Shown: positions 25,448 through 34,621, numbered from the stretch's first letter. The stretch is DNA of 64,000 nt from JAAFJT01 sp043744275 (GCA_043744275.1 JAYTUY010000012.1:45486-109485), one strand, 5' to 3'. Program-made: numbers and translations. Notes: generated by a model from the letters alone, not told the origin.

Positions 25448-26347
25448 ATGACAAATACTCAGCGCGCTTATCTCGAACTTCATTTCGCCGTTTTTTTATT
25501 CGGTTTCACTGCCATTTTAGGCGGTTTGATTCACCTGACCGCCATCGTTTTGGTGTGGTGGCGCATATTTATAACGTGTAGTGCCATCATTGGCTATGGC
25601 AATATTTTTCAAAGAATTAGAGCATTGCCGAGAGGCGTCGTACTCCGTTTGGTTGGCATAGGGTTGATTGTGGCGGTGCATTGGTTGGCATTTTTTGGAG
25701 CAGTGAAGTTGGCGAATGCTTCGGTGGCGTTGGTTACTTTTGCTACTACTTCCTTTCAATCCTCACTTTTAGAGCCATTATTGACTCGAAAGCCTATAAA
25801 ATGGTTTGAAGTGATGCTTGGCGTAGTTGTAGTGCCAGCGATGGTTTTCGTAGTAGGCAGCCTTCCAGCGTCTATGAATTTGGGTTTATGGGTGGGCTTG
25901 GCTTCCGCCACATTAGCAGTCATTTTTTCTATTTTAAATAAACAAATGATTGAAAAAGCTGACCCCCTCAGTATTACCTTCCTCAACCTCAGTGGCGGCT
26001 GGATTTTATTGTCGCTTATCATGCCTTTTTATTTGATGTCGGACTCAACGGTGCATTTTATACCAGTTGGTTGGGATTGGGTATATTTATTTGTGTTGGC
26101 TTTGCTTTGCACCAATTTAGGCTATATGCTTTCAATCAGAGCCTTGCGCTACTTGTCGGCTTTTGCTTCCAATCTGACCATCAATCTCGAACCTGTCTAT
26201 GGCATCATCCTCGCGTGGTTGATTTTGAAAGAAAACAAACAAATGTCGAGTACTTTTTATATGGGTGCATCTTTAATCATTGTCTCCGTTTTGAGTTATC
26301 CTTTTTTGAAAAATAAGTATTCTAAAGAAATGATGAGTGATGAATAA
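25448..26347 (+). CDS. EamA/RhaT (DMT superfamily) transporter
   Basis: A 299-aa membrane protein with about ten hydrophobic helices in two EamA halves (LELHFAVFLFGFTAILGGLI, VAVHWLAFFGAVKLANASVALVTFATT; second half FLNLSGGWILLSL, LSAFASNLTINLEPVYGIILAWLILKE). These carriers export metabolites or amino acids; the substrate is unknown. I use ATG 25448 (MTNTQRAYLELHF), the usual place, over the in-frame ATG at 25391. The repeat word at 25962 reads PLSI in a cytoplasmic loop. Confidence 0.85.
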   Translation: MTNTQRAYLELHFAVFLFGFTAILGGLIHLTAIVLVWWRIFITCSAIIGYGNIFQRIRALPRGVVLRLVGIGLIVAVHWLAFFGAVKLANASVALVTFATTSFQSSLLEPLLTRKPIKWFEVMLGVVVVPAMVFVVGSLPASMNLGLWVGLASATLAVIFSILNKQMIEKADPLSITFLNLSGGWILLSLIMPFYLMSDSTVHFIPVGWDWVYLFVLALLCTNLGYMLSIRALRYLSAFASNLTINLEPVYGIILAWLILKENKQMSSTFYMGASLIIVSVLSYPFLKNKYSKEMMSDE

Positions 26348-26351
26348 AAAA

Positions 26352-26383
26352 AAGCCGAAAAGCTCTAACACTTTTCGACTTTC
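26352..26383 (+). terminator. terminator of the EamA gene
   Basis: AAAGCCGAAAAG and CTTTTCGACTTT arms, followed by CTTTT. Confidence 0.7.
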
Positions 26384-26415
26384 TTTTATCAAAACGAAAA
26401 ACAATTTCAACAAAA

Positions 26416-26793
26416 TTAAATTTGGTCGCCCCCTGTTTCTTCCTCTTGCCGTTTGAAGCCCATCGAGCGGCTGTGGCGGCAACGGTCGCGCCATTCTGAT
26501 TTCCATTTATGACGCTCGTCGGGTGTCATGGCTGACCATTTTTCCCACATTTGACGCTTTTGTTCCCAATGTTCTTTGTTGCCTGCACCGCCTGCACCTA
26601 AGCGAAATCCGCCTGCCAAAATCCGAGTCAACACTGTCAAACCCACTGCTTGCCCGAATGAAATAATAGGCAAATTGAATAAATCAGGCATCAACCAATT
26701 CCAAAGCCACATGACGACAGAACCTATCAAAAGAATGAAAAAAGCCATCAAAACAAGGATTTTAAGACCCTTTAAAATCCAGAAACTCTTCAT
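26416..26793 (-). CDS. small membrane protein downstream of an ECF sigma gene
   Basis: A 125-aa protein of unknown function. It has two hydrophobic segments (~10-36 ILVLMAFFILLIGSVVMWLWNWLM, and ~43-63) followed by a charged soluble tail with WEKWSAMTPDERHKWKSEWRDRC. It is 32 nt downstream of the sigma gene and probably in the same transcript. Small two-helix proteins in this position are frequent in Bacteroidota and might act as membrane regulators of the sigma factor, but I see no known anti-sigma domain. Confidence 0.7.
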   Translation of the reverse strand: MKSFWILKGLKILVLMAFFILLIGSVVMWLWNWLMPDLFNLPIISFGQAVGLTVLTRILAGGFRLGAGGAGNKEHWEQKRQMWEKWSAMTPDERHKWKSEWRDRCRHSRSMGFKRQEEETGGDQI

Positions 26794-26825
26794 ATTTTTA
26801 AGTTTAAATAATTCAACAATAATTT

Positions 26826-27428
26826 TTAATTGGATAAAAGGTCATTGTACAAAGATTTGAGCCGCTCACGCAAGTACAAAACCGCATATCTTTTACGCGA
26901 CAATAGGGTGTTGAGCGTGACGCCCGTTTCTTCTGCAATTTCCTTAAAACTTTTATCCTCCAACTCATGCTGCACAAACACATCCCGTTGTTCGGCAGGC
27001 AATTCGTCGAGGGCTTCCATGAGTGCCTCCATGATGGTTTCGCGCATCATCTCTACATCCGCCGAGCGAACATCGGCAGCCGGGAGAAGCTCATCGAGCA
27101 AGTATGCTTTATCTTCGTCCGCACTGGATTTGAAGGTGAAAACATCCTCGAGCAAGACAGGTTTTTTCTTTCGATAACGGTCGGTAATTTTGTTGCGCGC
27201 CACCGTAAACAACCATGAAGCGATTTGTTCAACGGGCTTCATGAGGCGAAACATTTCCGTCAACTCATAAAAAACATCTTGTGCAATATCTTCAGCATCT
27301 TCAGGTCGCGGGATGCGGCGACGAATAAACGCTAACAAACGCCCGCGTTCGCGGCGGACTGTTTCTTGTATTTGACGATTTTGAGCGTCAGCCATTGGCG
27401 TATCGATATGTAATGTCACGTACTTCAT
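26826..27428 (-). CDS. ECF RNA polymerase sigma factor
   Basis: A 200-aa sigma-70 family factor. Region 2 lies at ~25-95 (RGRLLAFIRRRIPRPEDAEDIAQDVFYELTEMF, ASWLFTVARNKITDRYRKKKP). Region 4 lies at ~135-190 (ALDELPAEQRDVFVQHELEDKSFKEIAEETGVTLNTLLSRKRYAV). It differs from the sigma at 8.7 kb and has no FecR next to it; a two-helix membrane protein follows instead. Start could also be the Met twelve residues in (MADAQNRQIQ). Confidence 0.92.
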   Translation of the reverse strand: MKYVTLHIDTPMADAQNRQIQETVRRERGRLLAFIRRRIPRPEDAEDIAQDVFYELTEMFRLMKPVEQIASWLFTVARNKITDRYRKKKPVLLEDVFTFKSSADEDKAYLLDELLPAADVRSADVEMMRETIMEALMEALDELPAEQRDVFVQHELEDKSFKEIAEETGVTLNTLLSRKRYAVLYLRERLKSLYNDLLSN

Positions 27429-27695
27429 TTATAATAGTTTTGACGAAGCAGCCCGACATATATTTTAAAACTTCTGAAAATTAGTCAGGTTTAGTTGAAA
27501 ATGGTATTTTTTTATACAAAATGACTTGAAAAGGCTATTAATACTGAGGGGGTATATGGTTATATTCAACTTGCTTGTAATTTTATTTTTTAATTTAAAA
27601 AAATAATTCTTAGAGTTTTAAGCCAATTATGAAAAAAAATAAAGACTTTTATGATGAAGTAAATATTTCGTATCAACGAACGTCACAATTTCTTT

Positions 27696-28250
27696 ATGCA
27701 TAAATTCGATAATACTTGGACGCTTTTCCTCGACCGCGATGGTGTCATCAACGAACGCATTCCGGGCGAGTATGTAAAGGATTGGGATAATTTCGATTTT
27801 ATTCCAGGTAGTATTAAAGCCATTGAAAGACTGTCTGGCGTTTTTGGTCGGATTGTCGTTGTCACGAACCAAGCGGGCATCGGTAAAGGGCTGATGACTG
27901 AGCAAGATCTTTATTTAGTGCATCGAATGCTCCTTAAAACAGTGGATTTATTGGATGGTCGGATTGATAAAATTTATCATGCGCCAAATGCTCCAGCCAA
28001 TCCCTCGCCCATGCGCAAGCCCGATACAGGCATGGCGTTACAAGCAAAAGATGACTTTCCAGAAATTAATTTTTCAAAATCAGTAATAGTAGGCGATTCT
28101 ATTTCGGATATAGAAATGGGGCATAGATTAGGCATGATTAAAGTATTTATAGAAGGGAAAAACGAAGACCCAAGCCGCCTCCTCGAACTCAACCCTGAAT
28201 ACCAATTTAAAAGCCTTGCCGAATTTGCGAAGAAAGTAATTGGCATCTAA
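27696..28250 (+). CDS. HAD-IIIA phosphatase, GmhB/HisB-N-like
   Basis: A 184-aa HAD hydrolase. Motif I is LFLDRDGVINER (nucleophile and acid Asp), motif II VVVTNQAGIGKG, motif III with RKPDTGM Lys, motif IV VGDSISDIEMG. Closest families are D-glycero-D-manno-heptose 1,7-bisphosphate 7-phosphatase (GmhB) and histidinol phosphatase. The zinc-binding cysteines of the GmhB loop are absent here (YHAPNAPANPSPMRKP), so substrate is open. A terminator follows. Confidence 0.82.
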   Translation: MHKFDNTWTLFLDRDGVINERIPGEYVKDWDNFDFIPGSIKAIERLSGVFGRIVVVTNQAGIGKGLMTEQDLYLVHRMLLKTVDLLDGRIDKIYHAPNAPANPSPMRKPDTGMALQAKDDFPEINFSKSVIVGDSISDIEMGHRLGMIKVFIEGKNEDPSRLLELNPEYQFKSLAEFAKKVIGI

Positions 28251-28278
28251 ATCAGTGAAATTCATTTTTCACTGATTT
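28249..28278 (+). terminator. terminator of the HAD phosphatase gene
   Basis: AAATCAGTGAAA and TTTTTCACTGATTT arms; the stem begins within the stop region. Confidence 0.65.
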
Positions 28279-28532
28279 GACTAACCTCCTTTCCGCTTAT
28301 TGAAACTTTTTCTCACCAAAGCCCATACGATTAAGCCAATAAAAAGACCACTCCGTAATGAAAGATTGATGATGGATAAAATATTGAATTAATAAAAAAA
28401 ATTTGAAAAATGAAACTGAAAAACTGTTTAATACTGAGGGGTATAATTTTTTTACATTTTTCATTTCAAATTTGAATATAGTGGCTTGTCAACCCATTAC
28501 CCATTACCCATACCTGTCAAACCAACAACCAA

Positions 28533-29504
28533 CTAAGCTTCCTTATTCCGCTGCCAATAATTAATGTCTTCGATTTCTTCTAAAATCTTTAAATAATTTT
28601 GATACCGCAATTCAGAAATGCCCAATTCAGTCAAGGAATCCTCAGAATCGGTCAAGGCAGTTTTGACAGCACAACCCGGCTCGTTGCGATGCATACATGA
28701 GCTGCCGAATTTGCATTTATCGCTCAATATGAAAAATTCGCGGAAGTTATGAGCCACGTCCATCGGTTGTAAGTTATTGAAAGCCAATGTTTTAATGCCT
28801 GGCGTATCAATCAAAGAGCCGCCAAAGTCCAATTCAAACATTTCTGCAAAAGTGGTCGTGTGCTGCCCTTTGCCACTATAATCTGAAATATCTCCCGTTT
28901 TTAAAATTAATTGCGCTTGAATTGCATTCACGGCACTCGATTTACCCACGCCCGATTGTCCGCTGACTAAAGTGATTTTATCTTTTAAAATATTTTTCAA
29001 ATCCTCCAAACCTTCTCCTGTAATTGCTGAAATGAGTAGAACCGAGTAGCCAATTTTTTCATAAATCGTCTTCATATCGTTGAAAATAGCCATGTCATCA
29101 GCATCATACAAATCACTTTTATTGAAAACGATGATGGTAGGAATATCTTGAGGTTCGGTCATGAGGAGAAAACGGTCTATAAAACCCTGTTTCAAATGCG
29201 GCTCAACGATGGTCACAAAGAGCATGGCTTGATCAACATTGGATGCCAAAAGATGCAAATCATGCAGTTTGCGCGGTGATTGACGAGCAACATAATTGAC
29301 ACGCGGAGCAATTTTTTTTATCATGCCCAACTCTTCATCATTGATGGTAAATTCTACAACATCACCCACCGCAACGGGGTTCGTCAAGTTCATATTGCCC
29401 AATCTGAACTTACCAACTATGCGGCATTTCACCACCTCGTTGTTGTCCAAACGCCTTACATTGTACCAACTGCCTGTGGATTTTATGACTCTTCCTTTTA
29501 TCAA
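28533..29504 (-). CDS. rsgA: ribosome small-subunit-dependent GTPase A
   Basis: A 323-aa circularly permuted GTPase that assists late 30S maturation. Order of motifs is G4 (FNKSD), G5, then G1 (GQSGVGKSS) and G3 (DTPG). Before them lies an OB fold (~1-70), after them a zinc-binding domain (CKFGSSCMHRNEPGC). The frame starts with TTG at 29504, since no ATG is available at the proper place. No repeat word inside. Confidence 0.95.
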   Translation of the reverse strand: MIKGRVIKSTGSWYNVRRLDNNEVVKCRIVGKFRLGNMNLTNPVAVGDVVEFTINDEELGMIKKIAPRVNYVARQSPRKLHDLHLLASNVDQAMLFVTIVEPHLKQGFIDRFLLMTEPQDIPTIIVFNKSDLYDADDMAIFNDMKTIYEKIGYSVLLISAITGEGLEDLKNILKDKITLVSGQSGVGKSSAVNAIQAQLILKTGDISDYSGKGQHTTTFAEMFELDFGGSLIDTPGIKTLAFNNLQPMDVAHNFREFFILSDKCKFGSSCMHRNEPGCAVKTALTDSEDSLTELGISELRYQNYLKILEEIEDINYWQRNKEA

Positions 29505-29590
29505 AATTTTATACGTTTTTTTTATTGTACAATTTGAAGCAAGTTAAAATATTGAAAATGAATAATTTATAAATTAAAATAAAAAATTAT

Positions 29591-30778
29591 CTAAACTGAT
29601 TCATCTATAGCTTTTAAAATCACATCACATGCCCAATGAATCTCCCCCTCAGTAATAATCAACGGAGGAGCAATCCGCAAGCTACGATTATTAAACAAAA
29701 ACCAATCGGTTAGCAAGCCATTTTTTAAACAGTTTTGAATGACTTTTTGTAAAAAATCAAAACTCTCTAATTCCACCGCCAGCCATAAACCGACTTGTCG
29801 GACAGCCATAATCTGAGGATGCACCAACAGGCTTTTAAACAATAAACCTTTGCTTTTTGCCTCAGCCACCAAATCTGTTTCAACCAATATTTTCAAAGTC
29901 GCATAAGCCGCCGCACAAGATACGGGATGACCGCCAAAGGTGGTAATATGCCCTAAAATAGGGTCATCTGTCAAAGATGACATAATTTCTTTTGATGATA
30001 TAAACGCACCAATCGGCATACCGCCGCCCAAACCTTTGGCTAATAATAATACATCGGGCACAATATTATACTGCTCAAATGACCAGAGTGAGCCTGTTCT
30101 GCCCATTCCTGCTTGTATTTCGTCTAAAACTAAGAGCGCACCCACCTCATCACATCGCTCTCTCAAGGCTTGAAGATAGCCCAAAGTAGGGGGCAAAATG
30201 CCCGCTTCGCCTTGTATGGTTTCGATAAAAACGGCGGCTGTTTGATGATTTATATCATTTAAATTATCAAAACTATTGTAATTAATCCAATGAATGTCAG
30301 GCAATAATGGTCGAAAAGCTTGAGTAAAATAATCATCCGAATTGAGACTCATCGCGCCTTGTGTAGAGCCATGATAGGCGTTTCGCGCGGCTATTATTCG
30401 GCTTTTGCCTGTGTATCTTTTAGCTAATTTCATTGCCCCCTCAGTCGCTTCAGTACCTGAATTGGTGAAATAAACTGAATTAAGATTTTCGGGAAGATTC
30501 TGTGATAAAAGTGTGGCTAATTGCACCTGCGGAGAAAGAACAAATTCGCCATATACGAGCGTATGCAAATATTTATCTAATTGATTTTCAATAGCTTGTA
30601 ATACTGAGGGGTGTCTATGACCCAATACTGAAGGACCAATACCCGCTATCAAATCCATATAGCGCACCCCCTCAGTATCGAACAGATACAAGCCTTCAGC
30701 CCGCTCAATTTCGAGCATGAGTGGAAAGGCAGAGGTTTGGGCAACATGCCGCAGAAAAAGTTGTCGTTGAGAAAGCAT
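29591..30778 (-). CDS. class III aminotransferase, ArgD-like
   Basis: A 395-aa PLP enzyme. It has TNSGTEATEGAMKLAKRYTG (phosphate loop), AYHGSTQGAMSL, ETIQGEAGI, LVLDEIQAGMGRTG and the Schiff-base lysine in LLLAKGLGGGMPIGA. This fold covers acetylornithine, ornithine and related aminotransferases; neighbours do not indicate a pathway. Four repeat words fall here (29643, 30435, 30603, 30666), encoding ITEG, ATEG, HPSV and DTEG. One of them supplies part of the NSGTEATEG motif region. The promoter spacing suggests a leaderless mRNA. Confidence 0.88.
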   Translation of the reverse strand: MLSQRQLFLRHVAQTSAFPLMLEIERAEGLYLFDTEGVRYMDLIAGIGPSVLGHRHPSVLQAIENQLDKYLHTLVYGEFVLSPQVQLATLLSQNLPENLNSVYFTNSGTEATEGAMKLAKRYTGKSRIIAARNAYHGSTQGAMSLNSDDYFTQAFRPLLPDIHWINYNSFDNLNDINHQTAAVFIETIQGEAGILPPTLGYLQALRERCDEVGALLVLDEIQAGMGRTGSLWSFEQYNIVPDVLLLAKGLGGGMPIGAFISSKEIMSSLTDDPILGHITTFGGHPVSCAAAYATLKILVETDLVAEAKSKGLLFKSLLVHPQIMAVRQVGLWLAVELESFDFLQKVIQNCLKNGLLTDWFLFNNRSLRIAPPLIITEGEIHWACDVILKAIDESV

Positions 30779-30782
30779 AGCG

Positions 30783-30790
30783 CAAAGTTA
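30783..30790 (-). promoter_or_regulatory. -7 element of the aminotransferase gene, leaderless spacing
   Basis: TAACTTTG on the minus strand, then CGCT, then the ATG at 30778. Confidence 0.55.
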
Positions 30791-30816
30791 GGCGATTTGA
30801 TTTTAAATAAATTTTT

Positions 30817-30857
30817 TCTACCGATATTTAGCTACCGATATTTAGCCTCTCCGAGGC
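30817..30857. repeat. REP-like element with GCCTCTCCGAGGC
   Basis: TTCTACCGATATTTAG, GCTACCGATATTTAG, then the palindrome GCCTCTCCGAGGC at 30845-30857. The CTACCGA part is the complement of the TCGGTAG seen at 39.97 and 55.88 kb. Confidence 0.6.
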
Positions 30858-31006
30858 AACTACTAAAGTAATTAAGTAAATTTTAACTATGGATTAGTTT
30901 TTGAAATATGTTATTAATAGATTGAAAATAAACGATTTATGAATTTAAATCGTTTATATCAATAAATACTTCATTTTTATATCAGTACAATTCAAGAAAA
31001 AATGCC

Positions 31007-31014
31007 TAATTTTG
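31007..31014 (+). promoter_or_regulatory. -7 element of the lysozyme gene
   Basis: TAATTTTG seven bases before ATG 31022, so the leader is at most a few bases. Confidence 0.5.
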
Positions 31015-31021
31015 AAGGTCA

Positions 31022-31747
31022 ATGAAACATCTACTCGTCATATCACTCTTAGCAGTTACTCTATTCGGATGCGATTCCGATACTGAGCGCATGGAAGGCT
31101 ATGAGGTTCATGGCATTGATCTCTCTCATTATCAATCCAAAATCAGTTGGGATTCTGTAGCAGCACAAGGCATTGCCTTTGCTTTTGTGAAAGCGACTGA
31201 GGGGCGTCAGCATTTGGATAAAAAATATTGCGAAAATTGGCAAGAGATGAAGCGCGTAGGCATCAAGCGTGGGGCATACCATTTTTTCCTTCCAACTATT
31301 CCAGCAGAAGAGCAAGCGCGAAATTTTATGAATGTTGTAGATATGCAATACGGTGATTTACCACCTGTTTTGGATGTGGAAGTTGACCAAAACCTTTCGC
31401 GCGAAGAAATTATTAAAGGCATCAAAGATTGGCTTTATTTAATTGAAATGGAATACAGCATACGCCCAATTATTTATACACACTACAAATTTTACAACAA
31501 ATTCATAGCAGGAGAGTTCGATAAATACCCTATTTGGATTGCCAAATACGGTGGCGAAGCACCCCGACTCGGCAGCGTGCAATGGACATTTTGGCAGTAT
31601 GGAAATCGTGGAATACTGAGGGGGGTCGAAGGCAGTGTCGATTTCAATGTTTTCAAAGGTTCTCAAGAGGAATTAGAAAAAATATGCCTATCAGGTGCTA
31701 TGCTTTCGGGCAATGGTATGCATCTGAATACTAAAAGATTAGATTGA
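31022..31747 (+). CDS. GH25-family lysozyme-like lipoprotein
   Basis: A 241-aa exported muramidase-like protein. The signal peptide MKHLLVISLLAVTLFGC ends in a lipobox. The GH25 fold starts at GIDLSHYQSKISWDSV, followed by FAFVKATEG, the catalytic region DLPPVLDVEVD, and ends with FWQYGNRG and VDFNVFKGS. It should cleave peptidoglycan glycan strands, acting at the envelope. Two repeat words encode ATEG (31196) and GILRG (31615). Confidence 0.88.
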   Translation: MKHLLVISLLAVTLFGCDSDTERMEGYEVHGIDLSHYQSKISWDSVAAQGIAFAFVKATEGRQHLDKKYCENWQEMKRVGIKRGAYHFFLPTIPAEEQARNFMNVVDMQYGDLPPVLDVEVDQNLSREEIIKGIKDWLYLIEMEYSIRPIIYTHYKFYNKFIAGEFDKYPIWIAKYGGEAPRLGSVQWTFWQYGNRGILRGVEGSVDFNVFKGSQEELEKICLSGAMLSGNGMHLNTKRLD

Positions 31748-31789
31748 GTTTAACATATATTAAGTTGTTTTAAAAATATAAAAATTGAA

Positions 31790-32962
31790 ATGAAAAAAAT
31801 ACTTTTTGTTGCTATAGTCATTTTTAATGTAGCCTGTGCGAAGGCTCAAGAAGGCATCGAATTTTTTCACGGCACTTTTGCGGAAGCTGTAGCCAAAGCG
31901 CAAAAGGAAAATAAATTGATTTTCATGGATGCCTACGCCGAATGGTGTGGACCTTGCAAACGCATGGCGGCTACGACATTTAAAGATGAAAAAGTGGGTA
32001 AATTTTTCAATGATAACTTTATCAATGTGAAAATGGACATGGAAAAAGGCGAAGGTCCAGGCTTGCAACGCAAATATGACGTGACCGCCTATCCGACACT
32101 CCTTTTTATCAATGGGAAAAGCGAATTGGCGCATAAAGGCGTGGGTGGCATGGGCAATGACCAATTGATTGCGTTGGGAAGAACCGCTATGGGCAAAGTG
32201 GATAATTCAAAAGAATTTGAAAAAGCCTACAACGAAGGCAAACGCGAGCCTGAGCTTATTTTGAACTACGTCCGTGCGCTCAATCGGGCAGGCAAACCGA
32301 GTCTTAAAATTGTGAATGACTATTTGCAAAAAGCGGATATGGCGAATGCGAATACCTTGAAAATCATTTTTGAAGGAACGACTCAAGCGGATTCTAAAGT
32401 TTTTGAATTATTAATTAAAAATAAAGCGCAACTCGCTACCCTTTTTAATGATAAACAAATCAAAGATAAAATCGAGAGTGCTTGCGATAAGACTTTAGAT
32501 AATGCCGTTCAATTTAAAAATCCTGAACTTTACAAGGAGGCGAAAGAAAAAATGAAAGTAAACGTGCCTGAAAAAGCAGAATTATTTGCTATCAATGCTG
32601 ATTTAAAATTTTTTAAAGCCTCAGGCAATGCTAAAGATTATTGTAAAGCATGCGAAACCATCTTGAAAAAAGAGGGAAAAACTGATGCTCGGAAGCTATT
32701 TACTACCGCCAAACAAATGATTGATGCTTTTCCTTATGACAAAGGTGCGTTGGGCGATGCTGAAAAATATTTCAAAAAAGCGGCTGAAAATGGTGGCATG
32801 AGCGAGTATTATTACTGGTATGCACACACGCTATTGCGCAACGGTAAGAAAAAAGATGCCCTCACGGCGGCTGAAAAAGCCCTTCAAATAGCTAAAGAAA
32901 CTGCGCCCAATTATGTGCCAGCGTCTGAGCAACTCATTGAGCAAATCAAGCAACAGGGTTAA
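31790..32962 (+). CDS. exported thioredoxin-fold protein with helical/TPR tail (1)
   Basis: A 390-aa protein with signal peptide MKKILFVAIVIFNVACAKAQ (possible lipobox around VAC). Residues ~22-135 are a thioredoxin domain with active site AEWCGPCKRM and cis-proline segment AYPTLLFING. The remaining ~250 residues are helical with TPR-like segments at the end (YYWYAHTLLRNGKKKDALTAAEKALQIA). It probably acts as a periplasmic thiol oxidoreductase. The next gene is a paralogue, so this is a tandem duplication. Confidence 0.85.
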   Translation: MKKILFVAIVIFNVACAKAQEGIEFFHGTFAEAVAKAQKENKLIFMDAYAEWCGPCKRMAATTFKDEKVGKFFNDNFINVKMDMEKGEGPGLQRKYDVTAYPTLLFINGKSELAHKGVGGMGNDQLIALGRTAMGKVDNSKEFEKAYNEGKREPELILNYVRALNRAGKPSLKIVNDYLQKADMANANTLKIIFEGTTQADSKVFELLIKNKAQLATLFNDKQIKDKIESACDKTLDNAVQFKNPELYKEAKEKMKVNVPEKAELFAINADLKFFKASGNAKDYCKACETILKKEGKTDARKLFTTAKQMIDAFPYDKGALGDAEKYFKKAAENGGMSEYYYWYAHTLLRNGKKKDALTAAEKALQIAKETAPNYVPASEQLIEQIKQQG

Positions 32963-32988
32963 CATTTCTTTGAAATGATTGAGAAAAC

Positions 32989-33026
32989 AAAACCTATGAG
33001 ATTTGCGTAAATCTCATAGGTTTTTT
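32989..33026 (+). terminator. terminator between the thioredoxin paralogues
   Basis: AAAACCTATGAGATTT and its complement, followed by a T-run. The stem resembles 7394-7424. Confidence 0.75.
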
Positions 33027-33058
33027 AATATAATTTTTTAAAAAATAATCCATACAAT

Positions 33059-34243
33059 ATGAAAACTATATGGCTTTTTATAAACATTCTTTTTTTTAAT
33101 AATGTATTAGTCGCTCAAAATCAGCAAAATACTGAGGGGGGGACTAAGGCGGAAGGCATCACTTTCATCCATGAAAATGTCAATGAAGCTTTAAGCAAGG
33201 CAAAAACTGAAAATAAGCTGGTATTTGTAGATGCCTACACGACTTGGTGTGGACCTTGCAAAATGATGGTCAAAAATACCTTTCCTGATGCCGATGTAGC
33301 GTCTCTTTTCAATACCAAATTCGTGAATTTGAAGATGGATATGGAAAAAGGCGACGGTATAGATATGGCAAAACGCTACGAAATTGCGGCTTATCCGACC
33401 CTCCTTTTCCTCGATGGCGACGGGCAGCTCGTTCATAAAGCCATTGGCTATCATGATGTGAGTCAAATTTTAGACCTTGGCAAAACGGCTTTGGATGCCG
33501 ATAAATCGCTTGGTGGATGGGCTTTAAAATATGAAAAAGGCAATCGCGATCCAGCATTTTTGAAGGAATATGCCTTAAAATTAGCCGCTGCCTACGATAA
33601 TCGCCGCACGGTGGTAGCTGAGGATTATCTCGCCACTCAAAAAGATTGGACGACTGATGAAAATTTGGAATTAATTTACCGTTTTACTGAGGGGGTCAAC
33701 ACCAAATTTTTTGATTACTTTTTAAATAACAAAAAGGCGTTTGAAAAGAAATATAATGCCGCTGAAATTGATGTGAAAATTCAAGGCTTGGTTTCTGAAA
33801 AGCTTTTTAATGAAAAGAATTTACCGACACTGGGTTTCGCTGATTCGCTGATTAAAAAAGTATATGTTGACAAATCAGACCGCATGTCGAAAAATTATCA
33901 CATGAGCTATTACCGAATGAAAGGCGATAGGGAAAAATATGCACAAGCGGCTGTAGCATATTTGAAAAAATATAAAGATTCAGCCGAGGAGTTGAGCGAT
34001 ATTGCCAGCACTTTTAATGAGCAAATTGGCGATAGAAAAATGTTGAAAAAAGCGTTGGGTTGGGCTAAAAAAGCGGTTAAAATGGATAACTCTTATTTGA
34101 ATAATATGACTTTGGCAAATTTATATAAAAGCCTTGAAAAAAAATCGAATGCACAAAAGGCTGCACAGACTGCTATTGATATTGCTAAAAAAAATGATGA
34201 ACCTTACTTTGAAGCAGAAGAATTATTGAAAAATCTAAAATAA
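33059..34243 (+). CDS. exported thioredoxin-fold protein with helical/TPR tail (2)
   Basis: A 394-aa paralogue of the preceding gene in the same order: signal peptide (MKTIWLFINILFFNNVLVAQ), thioredoxin domain with TTWCGPCKMM and AYPTLLFLDGD, and a long helical C-terminal part with a TPR-like end. Two repeat words fall here: 33131 (with seven Gs, TEGG just after the signal peptide) and 33686 (TEG). A redox role in the periplasm is inferred. Confidence 0.85.
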   Translation: MKTIWLFINILFFNNVLVAQNQQNTEGGTKAEGITFIHENVNEALSKAKTENKLVFVDAYTTWCGPCKMMVKNTFPDADVASLFNTKFVNLKMDMEKGDGIDMAKRYEIAAYPTLLFLDGDGQLVHKAIGYHDVSQILDLGKTALDADKSLGGWALKYEKGNRDPAFLKEYALKLAAAYDNRRTVVAEDYLATQKDWTTDENLELIYRFTEGVNTKFFDYFLNNKKAFEKKYNAAEIDVKIQGLVSEKLFNEKNLPTLGFADSLIKKVYVDKSDRMSKNYHMSYYRMKGDREKYAQAAVAYLKKYKDSAEELSDIASTFNEQIGDRKMLKKALGWAKKAVKMDNSYLNNMTLANLYKSLEKKSNAQKAAQTAIDIAKKNDEPYFEAEELLKNLK

Positions 34244-34270
34244 AATAATCAAATATGTCTCTATTTTAAG

Positions 34271-34304
34271 AAAAAGGTCAACTCTCTTAGGGGAGTTGAC
34301 CTTT
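34271..34304. terminator. bidirectional terminator after the second thioredoxin gene
   Basis: AAAAAGGTCAACTC and GAGTTGACCTTTT arms. Confidence 0.75.
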
Positions 34305-34382
34305 TGGCATTGTATTTGAAAAATCATAAATTGTTCTGAGGAACGAAAGAGTTAAATGGACATTTGAGTTTTGAGCGATGAT

Positions 34383-34395
34383 ATTGATAATCAAT
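34383..34395. repeat. 13-bp palindrome ATTGATAATCAAT, copy 2
   Basis: Exact match to copies at 11721, 37910 and 51543. Confidence 0.7.
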
Positions 34396-34539
34396 TAGTT
34401 ACAACTCAACACCTCCAAAAAAACTCATTAAAATAATTACGACTACACTAACATACGCCTTTGCAATAGGCAACTCCTACTGTTGCAAAGATATTAAAGA
34501 GAAAACGACAAATAGGGGTATTTTTATGTTTTTCATTGG

Positions 34540-34573
34540 ACTCTGATGTTTTAACCGACGTCAGAGTTTTTTT
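34540..34573 (+). terminator. terminator-like hairpin without an obvious gene
   Basis: ACTCTGA and TCAGAGT arms followed by TTTTTTT on the plus strand. Confidence 0.55.
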
Positions 34574-34590
34574 ATGTCTATACCCAAAAA

Positions 34591-34621
34591 AATAAGCCAT
34601 TACTGAAGGGTAACGGCTTAT
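34591..34621 (-). terminator. bTHX terminator
   Basis: ATAAGCC and GGCTTAT arms extended by TTAC/GTAA; read leftward the stem is followed by a T-run. The loop carries ACTGAAGGGT, one base off the repeat word. Confidence 0.75.

Noticed and set aside
28279..28385. A leftward frame reading like a membrane helix plus basic tail (LRSGLFIGLIVWALVRKSFNK)
   Set aside because: No start codon is available (stop just upstream, ATT at best), so it may be a remnant or chance; not listed as a gene.
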